From Pelomonas dachongensis (GTDB lineage Bacteria > Pseudomonadota > Gammaproteobacteria > Burkholderiales > Burkholderiaceae_C), in contig NZ_JBIGHY010000002.1 of assembly GCF_043555865.1 (NCBI RefSeq), positions 496,001 through 560,000 of the forward strand: a stretch of 64,000 bases of DNA, in the 5' to 3' direction. Below the pieces are notes generated by a model. That model ran no database searches. It had not been told where the DNA came from and saw only the letters and a program-made list of their open reading frames with translations. The position numbers and the translations under genes were made by a program. Each line of letters opens with the position of its first letter. Within the stretch, counting starts at the first letter, position 1. This document shows positions 1 through 8,255 of this stretch, piece by piece.

Positions 1-10
1 AGGGACCTTC

Positions 11-1114
11 ATGCGCCGGCGCCGCCCCCTCTTTTCAGCCGTCATCTGCACGCTGCCACTGGCCCTGGCCGCTTGCGGCCAGTCCACCAAGACTGACGAC
101 CCGCGCACGCTGCCGCCGCTGGTGCGCACCGCAGCCGTCGAAGACGCCGCAAGCGCCTCGCGCGCCTTCACCGGCACGGTGGCGGCACGGGTGCAGAGCG
201 ATCTGGGCTTCAGGGTGCCGGGCAAGGTCCTGCAACGCCTGGTGGACGCCGGCCAGAAGGTCAAGCGCGGCCAGCCGCTGATGCGCATCGACCCCGTGGA
301 CCTGAAGCTGGCCGCCGAAGCCCAGCACGAGGCGGTCGCCGCAGCCCGGGCGCGCGCGCAGCAGACGGCGGACGATGAGCTGCGCTACCGCGACCTGCGC
401 GGCACCGGCGCCATCTCCTCGGCCGCCTACGACCAGGTCAAGGCGGCGGCCGATGCCGCCAAGGCCCAGCTTGCCGCCGCTCAAGCGCAGGCCAGCGTGG
501 CCGGCAATGCCAGCCGCTACGCGGAACTGGTTGCCGATGCCGATGGCGTGGTCACCGACACGCTGGCCGAGCCGGGCCAGGTGGTGGCTGCAGGCCAGCC
601 GGTCGTGCGCCTCGCGCACGCCGGGCCGCGCGAGGCCGTCGTGCAGCTGCCCGAGACGCTGCGCCCGGCCATAGGCTCGCGGGCCGAGGCCCAGCTGTTC
701 GGCAGGGAGGACATCGTCGCCGGCGCGAAGCTGAGGCAGCTGTCCAGCACCGCCGACCGCCTGACCCGCACCTTCGAGGCGCGCTATCTGCTGGACGGTG
801 AACTGGCCCAAGCAGCGCTGGGCGCCACGGTCACCGTGCGGCTGGCGGACGGGGCAGCAGCCACGCGGGCGCTGCAGGTGCCCATCACGGCGGTGCTGGA
901 CACCGGCAAGGGCGCGGGCTTGTGGGCCGTCGCCGGGTCGCCGGGGAAGGTGTCGTGGCGGCCGGTGGTCGTCCAGCGCATCGATGACGACCGCGCGCAG
1001 GTGACGGGGCAGATCCAGCGTGGCGAGCAGGTGGTGGCGCTGGGCGCGCATCTGCTGCGCGACGGCCAGCCGGTGCGCGTGATGGCGAACGCCGCCGCAG
1101 GGAGCCGGCCGTGA
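11..1114 (+). CDS. RND efflux periplasmic adaptor (membrane fusion protein)
   Basis: The 367-residue protein is an HlyD/AcrA-type adaptor that would bridge an inner-membrane RND pump to an outer-membrane channel. The N-terminus has a lipoprotein signal ending in LAAC (Cys22), so it is probably anchored by lipid in the periplasm. A biotinyl-lipoyl-like half (GKVLQRLVDAGQKVKRGQPL, about residues 71-90) is followed by an Ala/Gln-rich alpha-hairpin (about 100-160) and the second lipoyl half (VTDTLAEPGQVVAAGQPVVR). An AGGGA-like ribosome site precedes the start, so the gene looks complete even though it begins at the window edge. Its stop overlaps the permease start by 4 bases, so the two are translationally coupled. 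The pump substrate cannot be read from the sequence. Confidence 0.92.
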   Translation: MRRRRPLFSAVICTLPLALAACGQSTKTDDPRTLPPLVRTAAVEDAASASRAFTGTVAARVQSDLGFRVPGKVLQRLVDAGQKVKRGQPLMRIDPVDLKLAAEAQHEAVAAARARAQQTADDELRYRDLRGTGAISSAAYDQVKAAADAAKAQLAAAQAQASVAGNASRYAELVADADGVVTDTLAEPGQVVAAGQPVVRLAHAGPREAVVQLPETLRPAIGSRAEAQLFGREDIVAGAKLRQLSSTADRLTRTFEARYLLDGELAQAALGATVTVRLADGAAATRALQVPITAVLDTGKGAGLWAVAGSPGKVSWRPVVVQRIDDDRAQVTGQIQRGEQVVALGAHLLRDGQPVRVMANAAAGSRP

Positions 1115-4100
1115 GCGAGGGGCGCTTCAACCTGTCGGCGCTCGCGGTGCGCGAACGCGCCATTACCGTCTTCCTGCTGGTGCTGATCTCGCTGGCCGGG
1201 CTGATGGCCTTCTTCAAGCTGGGCCGCGCCGAGGACCCTTCCTTCACGATCAAGGTGATGACCATCGTCACCGCCTGGCCCGGCGCCACCGCGCAGCAGA
1301 TGCAGGACCAGGTCGCCGAGAAGATCGAGAAACGCCTGCAAGAGCTGCGCTGGTACGACCGCAGCGAGACCTACACGCGCCCCGGTCTGGCGTTCACGAC
1401 GCTGACGCTGCTGGACAAGACGCCGCCGGCCGAGGTGCAGGACGAGTTCTACCAGGCCCGCAAGAAGATCAGCGACGAGGTCAGCCACCTACCGCCCGGC
1501 GTCATCGGGCCGTTCGTCAACGACGAGTACTCGGACGTGACCTTCGCGCTGTTCGCGTTGAAGGCCAAGGGGGAGGCCCAGCGCCTGCTGGTGCGCGATG
1601 CCGAACAGCTGCGCCAGCGCCTGCTGCACGTGCCGGGCGTCAAAAAGGTCAACATCGTCGGCGAGCAGCCGGAGCGCATCTTCGTGGAGTTCTCCCACGA
1701 GCGGCTGGCCACGCTGGGCCTGGGCCCGCAGGATGTGTTCGCCGCGCTGAACGGCCAGAACGCACTGACGCCGGCCGGCTCCATCGAGACGCGCGGCCCC
1801 GAGGTGTTCGTCCGCGTGCAGGGCGCCTTCGACCAGTTGCAGAAAATCCGCGACACGCCGGTGGTGGCGCAGGGCCGCACGCTGAAGCTGTCGGACATCG
1901 CGACGGTCAAACGCGGCCACGAAGACCCGGCGACGCTGCTGATCCGCAACGGCGGCGAGCCGGCGCTGCTGCTGGGCATCGTCATGCGTGACGGCTGGAA
2001 CGGCCTTGACCTTGGCAAGGCGCTGGACGGCGAGGTGAAAGGCATCAACGCCGAGTTGCCGACGGGCATCAGCCTCACCAAGGTGACCGACCAGGCCGTC
2101 AACATCGCCTCGTCGGTGGACGAGTTCATGATGAAGTTCTTCGCCGCGCTGCTGGTGGTGCTGGTGGTGTGCTTCGTCAGCATGGGCTGGCGCGTGGGCG
2201 TCGTCGTGGCGGCCGCTGTGCCGCTGACGCTGGCGGCGGTGTTCGTCGTCATGCTGGCCACGGGCAAGAACTTCGACCGCATCACGCTGGGCTCGCTGAT
2301 CCTGGCGTTGGGCCTGCTGGTGGACGACGCCATCATCGCCATCGAGATGATGGTGGTGAAGATGGAGGAAGGCTACAGCCGCCTCGCGGCCTCGGCCTAT
2401 GCGTGGAGCCACACGGCGGCGCCCATGCTGTCGGGCACGCTGGTCACCGCGGTGGGCTTCATGCCCAACGGCTTCGCCCGCTCCACGGCCGGCGAGTACA
2501 CCAGCAACATGTTCTGGATCGTCGGCATCGCGCTGATCGCGTCTTGGGTGGTGGCCGTGGTGTTCACGCCGTACCTGGGCGTCAAGCTGCTGCCCGACTT
2601 CAAGAAGATCGAAGGTGGCCACGAGGCGATCTACGACACGCCGCGCTACAACCGTTTCCGCCAGCTTCTGGGCCGCGTCATCGCCCGCAAGTGGGGCGTG
2701 GCGGCTTCGGTGGTCGCGCTGTTCGTGTTGTCGGTACTGGGCATGGCGGTGGTGAAGAAGCAGTTCTTCCCGATCTCAGACCGGCCCGAGGTGCTGGTGG
2801 AAGTGCAGATGCCCTACGGCACCGCTATCACGCAGACCAGCGCCGCCGCCGCCAAGGTGGAGGCCTGGCTGGCTAAGCAGGCCGAGGCGCGCATCGTCAC
2901 CGCATACGTGGGCCAAGGGGCGCCGCGCTTTTACTTCTCGATGTCGCCCGAGCTGCCCGACCCGTCGTTCGCCAAGATCGTCGTGCGCACCGACAGCCAG
3001 GACGAGCGCGAAGCGCTGAAGCACCGCCTGCGCCAGGCCATCGCCGACGGCCTCGCCCCCGAGGCGCGGCTGCGCGTCACGCAGCTGGTGTTCGGCCCCT
3101 ACTCGCCCTTCCCCGTGGCCTACCGCGTCTCGGGACCCGACCCCGAGGTGCTGCGCGAGATCGCCGCGGACGTCGAACGGGTGATGGCCGCCAGCCCCTT
3201 GATGCGCACGGTCAACACCGACTGGGGCACGCGCACGCCCGTGCTGCACTTCACGCTGCAGCAGGACCGACTGCAGGCGCTGGGGCTGACGTCCAGCGCG
3301 GTGGCGCAGCAGCTGCAGTTCCTGCTCAGCGGCGTGCCGGTCACGATGGTGCGGGAGGACATCCGCACCGTCCAAGTCGTCGCGCGCTCCGCCGGCAAGC
3401 AGAGGCTGGACCCCGCCCGCATCGGCGACTTCACGCTGGCCGGCGCCCACGGCGAGCGCATCCCGCTGTCGCAGGTGGGCGAGGTGGAGGTGCACATGGA
3501 AGAACCCGTCATGCGGCGGCGCGACCGCATGCCGACGATCACCGTGCGCGGCGACATTGCCGAAGACCTGCAGCCGCCCGACGTCTCCACCGCCATCACG
3601 CGGCAGCTGCAGCCCTTCATCGATCAGCTGCCCGCCGGCTACCGCATCGACGAGGCCGGCTCCATCGAGGAGTCAGGCAAGGCGACGGTTGCGATGCTGC
3701 CCATCTTCCCGATCATGCTGGCGGCCACTCTGCTGATCCTGGTGCTGCAGGTGCGTTCGCTGTCGGCCATGGTGATGGTGTTCCTGACCAGCCCGCTGGG
3801 CCTGATCGGCGTGGTGCCCACGCTGCTGCTGTTCGCCCAGCCCTTCGGCATCAACGCGCTGGTGGGACTGATCGCGCTGTCGGGCATCCTGATGCGCAAC
3901 ACGCTGATCCTGATCGGGCAGATCCACCACAACGAGCAGGCCGGTCTGCCGCCGTTCCAGGCGGTGGTCGAGGCCACCGTGCAGCGCGCGCGACCGGTCA
4001 TCCTGACGGCGCTGGCGGCCATCTTCGCCTTCATGCCGCTGACGCAGTCGGTGTTCTGGGGCACGCTGGCCTACACGCTGATCGGCGGCACGCTGGCGGG

Positions 4101-4224
4101 CACGGTGCTGACGCTGGTGTTCCTGCCAGCGATGTACGCGATCTGGTTCCGCATCCGCCCCGGCGGAGAAAGCGCGGTGGCCGGCCCGCAGCCGGCCAGC
4201 CCCGCCCCCGCGGTCACTGGCTGA
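1111..4224 (+). CDS. RND family efflux permease
   Basis: This 1037-residue protein has the usual length and layout of an AcrB/HAE-type proton-driven RND pump. It has an N-terminal membrane helix, a large periplasmic loop, a block of helices, a second large loop (about 560-860) and a final helix block. The proton-relay pair in transmembrane helix 4 is present as Asp405-Asp406 in LGLLVDDAI. The start is GTG, overlapping the adaptor stop. The two form a two-gene pump operon. No outer-membrane factor follows, so the complex would need a TolC-like protein encoded elsewhere (or just left of the window). The divergence from classical AcrB suggests a less-studied subgroup; substrate unknown. Confidence 0.93.
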   Translation: MSEGRFNLSALAVRERAITVFLLVLISLAGLMAFFKLGRAEDPSFTIKVMTIVTAWPGATAQQMQDQVAEKIEKRLQELRWYDRSETYTRPGLAFTTLTLLDKTPPAEVQDEFYQARKKISDEVSHLPPGVIGPFVNDEYSDVTFALFALKAKGEAQRLLVRDAEQLRQRLLHVPGVKKVNIVGEQPERIFVEFSHERLATLGLGPQDVFAALNGQNALTPAGSIETRGPEVFVRVQGAFDQLQKIRDTPVVAQGRTLKLSDIATVKRGHEDPATLLIRNGGEPALLLGIVMRDGWNGLDLGKALDGEVKGINAELPTGISLTKVTDQAVNIASSVDEFMMKFFAALLVVLVVCFVSMGWRVGVVVAAAVPLTLAAVFVVMLATGKNFDRITLGSLILALGLLVDDAIIAIEMMVVKMEEGYSRLAASAYAWSHTAAPMLSGTLVTAVGFMPNGFARSTAGEYTSNMFWIVGIALIASWVVAVVFTPYLGVKLLPDFKKIEGGHEAIYDTPRYNRFRQLLGRVIARKWGVAASVVALFVLSVLGMAVVKKQFFPISDRPEVLVEVQMPYGTAITQTSAAAAKVEAWLAKQAEARIVTAYVGQGAPRFYFSMSPELPDPSFAKIVVRTDSQDEREALKHRLRQAIADGLAPEARLRVTQLVFGPYSPFPVAYRVSGPDPEVLREIAADVERVMAASPLMRTVNTDWGTRTPVLHFTLQQDRLQALGLTSSAVAQQLQFLLSGVPVTMVREDIRTVQVVARSAGKQRLDPARIGDFTLAGAHGERIPLSQVGEVEVHMEEPVMRRRDRMPTITVRGDIAEDLQPPDVSTAITRQLQPFIDQLPAGYRIDEAGSIEESGKATVAMLPIFPIMLAATLLILVLQVRSLSAMVMVFLTSPLGLIGVVPTLLLFAQPFGINALVGLIALSGILMRNTLILIGQIHHNEQAGLPPFQAVVEATVQRARPVILTALAAIFAFMPLTQSVFWGTLAYTLIGGTLAGTVLTLVFLPAMYAIWFRIRPGGESAVAGPQPASPAPAVTG

Positions 4225-4266
4225 CCGCTCTTTCTGCACTCACCGCCCTAACCGCTTGATAAAGCG

Positions 4267-4290
4267 CCCCGCGTGCTGCCGCACGCGGGG
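4267..4290. terminator. Strong GC hairpin, possible terminator
   Basis: A perfect 10-bp stem (CCCCGCGTGC / GCACGCGGGG) with a 4-base loop lies 42 bases after the RND permease stop and 42 bases before the next start. There is no proper T-run on the plus side, so it is at best a weak intrinsic terminator or an mRNA-stabilising end of the pump transcript. Confidence 0.4.
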
Positions 4291-4332
4291 GCCGCGCTTC
4301 GCGTCGATTTGCCCACTCACCCAGGAGATCCC

Positions 4333-5139
4333 ATGTCCTCATCCCCCGTCGTCCTCGTCACCGGCGTGTCGTCCGGCATCGGCCTGGTCACCGCCCAGCG
4401 CTTCGCCGCGCAGGGCTGCCGCGTGTTCGGCACCGTGCGCAACCTGCAAAAGGCCCTACCGGTGCCGGGCCTCGAACTCGTCGCGATGGACGTGCGCGAC
4501 GAGGCCTCGGTGCGTGCCGGCGTGGCCCAGGTCATCGGCCGCGCGGGCCGCATCGACGTGCTCGTCAACAACGCCGGCTTCAACCTCGTCGGCGCGGTGG
4601 AAGAGACCTCGCTAGCCGAGGCCGCCGGGCTGTTCGACACCAACGTGCTGGGCGTGTTGCGCGTCACACAGGCCGTGCTGCCGCAGATGCGCACTCAGGC
4701 GCAAGGCCGCATCGTCAACATCAGCTCCGTGCTGGGCTTCCTGCCGGCGCCCTACATGGGGCTCTACGCCGCGTCCAAGCACGCGGTGGAGGGCCTTTCC
4801 GAAAGCCTGGACCACGAGGTGCGCGGCTTCGGCATTCGCGTCACGCTGGTCCAACCGTTCTACACGCGCACGAACCTCGAAGCCAACTCGCCGCTGGCCG
4901 CCGCGCCCATCGGTGCCTATGACCGCGAGCGCGAGGTCGTGGTGCGCGCCGTGTCCGCCAATGTCAGCCGCGGCGACGAGCCGTCGCGGGTGGCCGACAC
5001 CGTCGTCGAGGCCGCACTGGGGCCCTGGCGCATGCGGCGCACGCCGCGCGGCCAGGCCTCGCTGCTGGCCAAGCTGCGCCGCTTCATGCCGGCCGGCCCC
5101 GTCGACAAGAGCCTGCGCAAGTCGCTCGGCCTGAACTGA
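4333..5139 (+). CDS. SDR family NAD(P)-dependent oxidoreductase
   Basis: This is a classical short-chain dehydrogenase of 268 residues. It has a Rossmann cofactor loop (TGVSSGIGL near the N-terminus), the NNAG structural motif, the catalytic Ser in NISSVLGF, and the YAASK active site (YxxxK) near residue 139. I chose the ATG at 4333 because it follows a clear CAGGAG ribosome site; the open frame runs upstream but without family similarity. The C-terminus (KSLGLN) resembles the variable substrate region of SDRs acting on steroids or retinol-like substrates, but the true substrate is unknown. It lies between the RND operon and a porin on the same strand. Confidence 0.88.
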   Translation: MSSSPVVLVTGVSSGIGLVTAQRFAAQGCRVFGTVRNLQKALPVPGLELVAMDVRDEASVRAGVAQVIGRAGRIDVLVNNAGFNLVGAVEETSLAEAAGLFDTNVLGVLRVTQAVLPQMRTQAQGRIVNISSVLGFLPAPYMGLYAASKHAVEGLSESLDHEVRGFGIRVTLVQPFYTRTNLEANSPLAAAPIGAYDREREVVVRAVSANVSRGDEPSRVADTVVEAALGPWRMRRTPRGQASLLAKLRRFMPAGPVDKSLRKSLGLN

Positions 5140-5181
5140 TCTCGTCCAACGCCCTGCGGGGCTCATCCAAGGAGTGCATAC

Positions 5182-5328
5182 GTGAACACCTACCTTCGCA
5201 TTTCTCTCTTCGCCCTGCTCGCCGCGCTGGCCGCCTGCGCGGCCCCCGTCGACAAGAAGTCCTGCGACGCGCCGAACGTGCAGCGCGAGCTGAGCTACAC
5301 GCCGCCGGGTTGCGAACAGGCCTCCTGA
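5182..5328 (+). CDS. Small 48-residue lipoprotein
   Basis: A GTG start preceded by CAAGGAG opens a short frame whose first 19 residues are a typical lipoprotein signal ending LAALAAC. The mature peptide would be about 30 residues with two further Cys residues (KKSCD and PPGCE) and a basic-acidic composition. It lies 42 bases after the SDR and 26 bases before the porin start on the same strand. The porin may be co-transcribed with it. I do not recognise a family; such entericidin-sized lipoproteins are often missed by annotation. A role in the envelope is inferred from the signal only. Confidence 0.6.
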   Translation: MNTYLRISLFALLAALAACAAPVDKKSCDAPNVQRELSYTPPGCEQAS

Positions 5329-5354
5329 AGCCCACGACCATCGAGGAGACACGC

Positions 5355-6707
5355 ATGAAGTTTCATCCCCGCGCCGGCATCGCGGCCACGCTCGCCGGCT
5401 GCGCCTTCTCGGCCGGCGCGCAAACCACGTTGACCGTCTATGGCAACCTCGACACCGCCGTCGACACCACCCACAAGCGGACCGGTAGCGCCGGCACACC
5501 CACGGGCGCCTCGGCGGCATTGATCTTCCCGCCCGGCAGCGCGGGCACGCGCACGCGTGTCACGCAGAGCCTGTCGCGAACCAACACGCTGGGCTTGAAG
5601 GGGCGCGAGGACCTGGGCGGCGGCTATGCGGCCGGCTTCGTGCTGGAGTCGCAGCCGGGCAGCGACGACGGCACGCTGTCGCAGGACGGCCGCTTCTTCG
5701 GCAAGCAGGCCATGGTCTACCTGACAACGCCGGCCGGCGAGGTGCGCCTGGGCCGGCAGTACGCGCCCATCTTCTACACCTTCGCTACCAACACGGCTGA
5801 TGCCCTGGGCGGCACCGACCTGTTCACCGCCGGCCTGGTCACCAACACGCTGCAGATCAGGCAGGACAACCAGATCAGCTACTGGGTGCGCAGCGGTGGT
5901 TTCGCGGCGGCCTTGGCCTACAGCCCCAACGCCGGCGTCGCGCGTGTCGTCAGCCCGGCCCGGGGGAGCGCCGCCACGGCAGCCACCGGGTCGATGCTGG
6001 GCGCCGCCAATGCCGGCGCCGAGGCAAGCAGCACGGAATCCGGCGGCAAGCGCGGGCGGTCCGGCGGCCTGTTCCTGGCCTACACCTCGCCGACATTCAG
6101 CGCCAGCGCCGGTGTCCACTACAACGAGTTCGGCGTGCCGGTGCTGTCGCAGGGCGGCTCGGTCTTCGAGCTGGACCGCTACTGGGGCTTTGCGCTGAGC
6201 GCGAAGTACTCGCTGTCGGTCGAGGGGCCGTCGCTGCACGCCATGGCGCACGTCGGTCGCTACTTCGATGGCAACGCGTTGAACCTGCCCGGCCAGCCGC
6301 CATTGCAGTTGCCTAGCGCCGGGGGGTTCGATCCGAAGCTGCAGACGGTGGTCATCGGCGCGCGGCTGCCGGTCGGCAACCTGGTCTGGATCGGCGAGGC
6401 CGGCGAAAGCCGCTTCACCAACTTCACGCGCGGCAAGAACCTGGGGCTGATGCTGGGCGTGGACTACGCGCTGTCCAAACGCACCGTGCTGTATTCGCGC
6501 CTGGCCGTGGCCGAGGACCAGCAGGGCCGCGTGCTGCCCATCGTCGGCGTGACGGCGAGCGGCCCCCGGCCCATCCCGGTGGCGGGCGGTCCCGACGCCA
6601 TCCTGGCCGCGCTGGGCCTGCGCGAGACGCCGGCATTCAACGGCGTGGGTATCTCGCCGGACGGCCGATCCAGCATCCTGGCGCTGGGCATCCGGCACAG
6701 CTTCTGA
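5355..6707 (+). CDS. Gram-negative porin
   Basis: This 450-residue outer-membrane protein belongs to the general diffusion porin family common in Burkholderiales. It has a signal peptide (MKFHPRAGIAATLAGCAFSAGAQ), an opening strand TLTVYGNLDTAVD, a GREDLGGGYAAGFVLE motif, the loop-3 region, alternating amphipathic strands, and a C-terminal aromatic Phe (GIRHSF) required for outer-membrane assembly. I chose the ATG at 5355 because it follows a GAGGAG ribosome site. It is longer than the usual 350-380 residues, with inserts around residues 160-240 (Ala/Ser-rich, a likely surface loop) and 390-435. It would form a trimeric channel for small solutes; selectivity unknown. Confidence 0.88.
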   Translation: MKFHPRAGIAATLAGCAFSAGAQTTLTVYGNLDTAVDTTHKRTGSAGTPTGASAALIFPPGSAGTRTRVTQSLSRTNTLGLKGREDLGGGYAAGFVLESQPGSDDGTLSQDGRFFGKQAMVYLTTPAGEVRLGRQYAPIFYTFATNTADALGGTDLFTAGLVTNTLQIRQDNQISYWVRSGGFAAALAYSPNAGVARVVSPARGSAATAATGSMLGAANAGAEASSTESGGKRGRSGGLFLAYTSPTFSASAGVHYNEFGVPVLSQGGSVFELDRYWGFALSAKYSLSVEGPSLHAMAHVGRYFDGNALNLPGQPPLQLPSAGGFDPKLQTVVIGARLPVGNLVWIGEAGESRFTNFTRGKNLGLMLGVDYALSKRTVLYSRLAVAEDQQGRVLPIVGVTASGPRPIPVAGGPDAILAALGLRETPAFNGVGISPDGRSSILALGIRHSF

Positions 6708-6719
6708 GCCCCCGGGGCC

Positions 6720-8255
6720 TCAGCCCCGTGCCGCGATCAGGCGCTGCAGATAGGCCGCATGGTCCGGCATGCCGTCCACCGTTCGCGAGACGGCCATGTG
6801 CAACCGCTTGAAGTGCTCGCGCAGCGTGGCCTCGTCCACCTGAGCCAGCAACGGGTCCACGCTGTCGGGCTGCATGCCCAGCCCCAGGAACAGCGACCAC
6901 CACGAGTCCTCGCCGAAGCTGTCGCGGTCCAGGATGGTGACGCGACCGTTGCGGCGGAAGACGTCCATCTGGTGGGCCAGCGTGTCCGGGATGGACATGG
7001 AGCGGCAGTACCGCCAGAACTCGCTGTCGTCGCGCGAGGTCTGCTTGTAGTGCAGGATGATGAAGTCGCGGATGGACTCGTACTGCTGCCGCATCCGGCG
7101 GTTGTACTCGTCCACCAGGTGGGGCTCGCAGGCGCGGTCGGGGAACAGTTCCACCAGCGCGCTGACGCCGTGGATGACCAGCGACAGGCTGGTGGACTCC
7201 AGCGGCTCCAGGAAGCCCGAGGCCAGGCCGATGGAGACGACGTTGCGCTCCCAGATGCGACGCCGCATGCCGGTCTTGAAGCGCAGCTGGCGTGGCTGAT
7301 CCTGCGCGGCGCGGTCCAGGTTGCTCAGCAGCATGCGGCCGGCCTCGTCGTCGCTGATGTAGCTGCTGCAGTAGACATGGCCGTTGCCGGTGCGGTGCTG
7401 CAACGGGATGCGCCACTGCCAGCCGGCGCTGTGAGCGGTGGAGGTCGTGTACGGCGTCAGCGGCGCCGTCTTGTCACATGGCACGGCCTGCGCGCTGTCG
7501 CAGGGCAGCCAATGCGTCCAGTCGTGGTAGCCGGCCTTGCATACGCCCTCGATCAGCAGCCCCCGGAAGCCCGAGCAGTCGATGAACAGGTCGCCCTCGA
7601 TGCGCCGCCCATCGGCCAGCGTCACGGCGGTGACGAAGCCGTCGCCGGGGCGCACCGACACATCGACGATGGTGCCCTCCTCGCGTTTCACGCCGCGTGT
7701 CATCGCGTAGTCGCGCAGGTAGTTGGCATACAGGCCGGCGTCGAAATGGAACGCGTAGGAGTACGCATTGGCCGCGGACGCGGCGCCCGCATCGGGCACC
7801 GCAAAGCGGTTGCGGCGCGCCATCACGGTGGCGGCGGACCACTGCTCGTAGCTCGGCATGCCGCCCTGGCGCTGCAGCCGCAGCCAGTGCGCCACGGATG
7901 ACCGGTTCAGGATGGCCGGCCCGAAGCCGCCGAAGCCGTGAAAGAAGCGGTTGCCGACGTAGCCCCAGTCCTTGAACTCGATGCCCAGCTTGAAACTCGC
8001 CTGCGTCTTGCGCATGAAGTCGGCGTTGTCGATGCCCAGCGCGTCGTTGTAGTAGCGGATGCTGGGCAGCGTGGCCTCGCCCACGCCCACCGTGCCGATG
8101 TCAGGCGACTCGATCAGCACGACCTCGCGTGCCACCGGGTTGGCCTCGCCGCCAGGCAGCGTGCCGAACAACTGGCTCAGCGGCGCGGCCGTCATCCAGC
8201 CAGCAGAACCGCCGCCGACGATGACGATGCGGCGAATGGCTTGATCGCTGCTCAT
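6720..8255 (-). CDS. Flavin-dependent tryptophan halogenase family protein (copy 1)
   Basis: The 511-residue protein belongs to the PrnA-like flavin-dependent halogenases. It shows the FAD-binding GGGSAGW at residues 14-20, the active-site Lys89 (ASFKLGIEF), the WxWxIP signature as WQWRIP at 279-284 and the EPLEST motif around Glu350. By family, reduced flavin and oxygen make HOCl, which Lys converts to a chloramine that halogenates an aromatic ring. However, paralogues beside TonB receptors in sugar loci are widespread in Caulobacter and Xanthomonas relatives and their substrates are unknown. It is the second gene of a pair: its start overlaps the stop of the upstream copy by 4 bases. No flavin reductase is adjacent. 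Confidence 0.88.
   Translation of the reverse strand: MSSDQAIRRIVIVGGGSAGWMTAAPLSQLFGTLPGGEANPVAREVVLIESPDIGTVGVGEATLPSIRYYNDALGIDNADFMRKTQASFKLGIEFKDWGYVGNRFFHGFGGFGPAILNRSSVAHWLRLQRQGGMPSYEQWSAATVMARRNRFAVPDAGAASAANAYSYAFHFDAGLYANYLRDYAMTRGVKREEGTIVDVSVRPGDGFVTAVTLADGRRIEGDLFIDCSGFRGLLIEGVCKAGYHDWTHWLPCDSAQAVPCDKTAPLTPYTTSTAHSAGWQWRIPLQHRTGNGHVYCSSYISDDEAGRMLLSNLDRAAQDQPRQLRFKTGMRRRIWERNVVSIGLASGFLEPLESTSLSLVIHGVSALVELFPDRACEPHLVDEYNRRMRQQYESIRDFIILHYKQTSRDDSEFWRYCRSMSIPDTLAHQMDVFRRNGRVTILDRDSFGEDSWWSLFLGLGMQPDSVDPLLAQVDEATLREHFKRLHMAVSRTVDGMPDHAAYLQRLIAARG
7345..7750. repeat. Duplicated segment of halogenase gene (member 1)
   Basis: This part of the first halogenase gene matches 8895-9300 in the second with a constant offset of 1550 bases. 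About 90 bases (from 7453) are identical, including synonymous positions, whereas both ends of the genes have diverged. This is the pattern expected from a tandem duplication with later gene conversion. The conserved part encodes the segment from the substrate pocket through the WQWRIP motif. Confidence 0.8.

Noticed and set aside
6713..6728. CGGGGC-CTCA-GCCCCG hairpin between the porin and halogenase 3' ends
   Set aside because: Only 6 bp, no T-run, and overlaps the halogenase stop codon; too weak to call a terminator.
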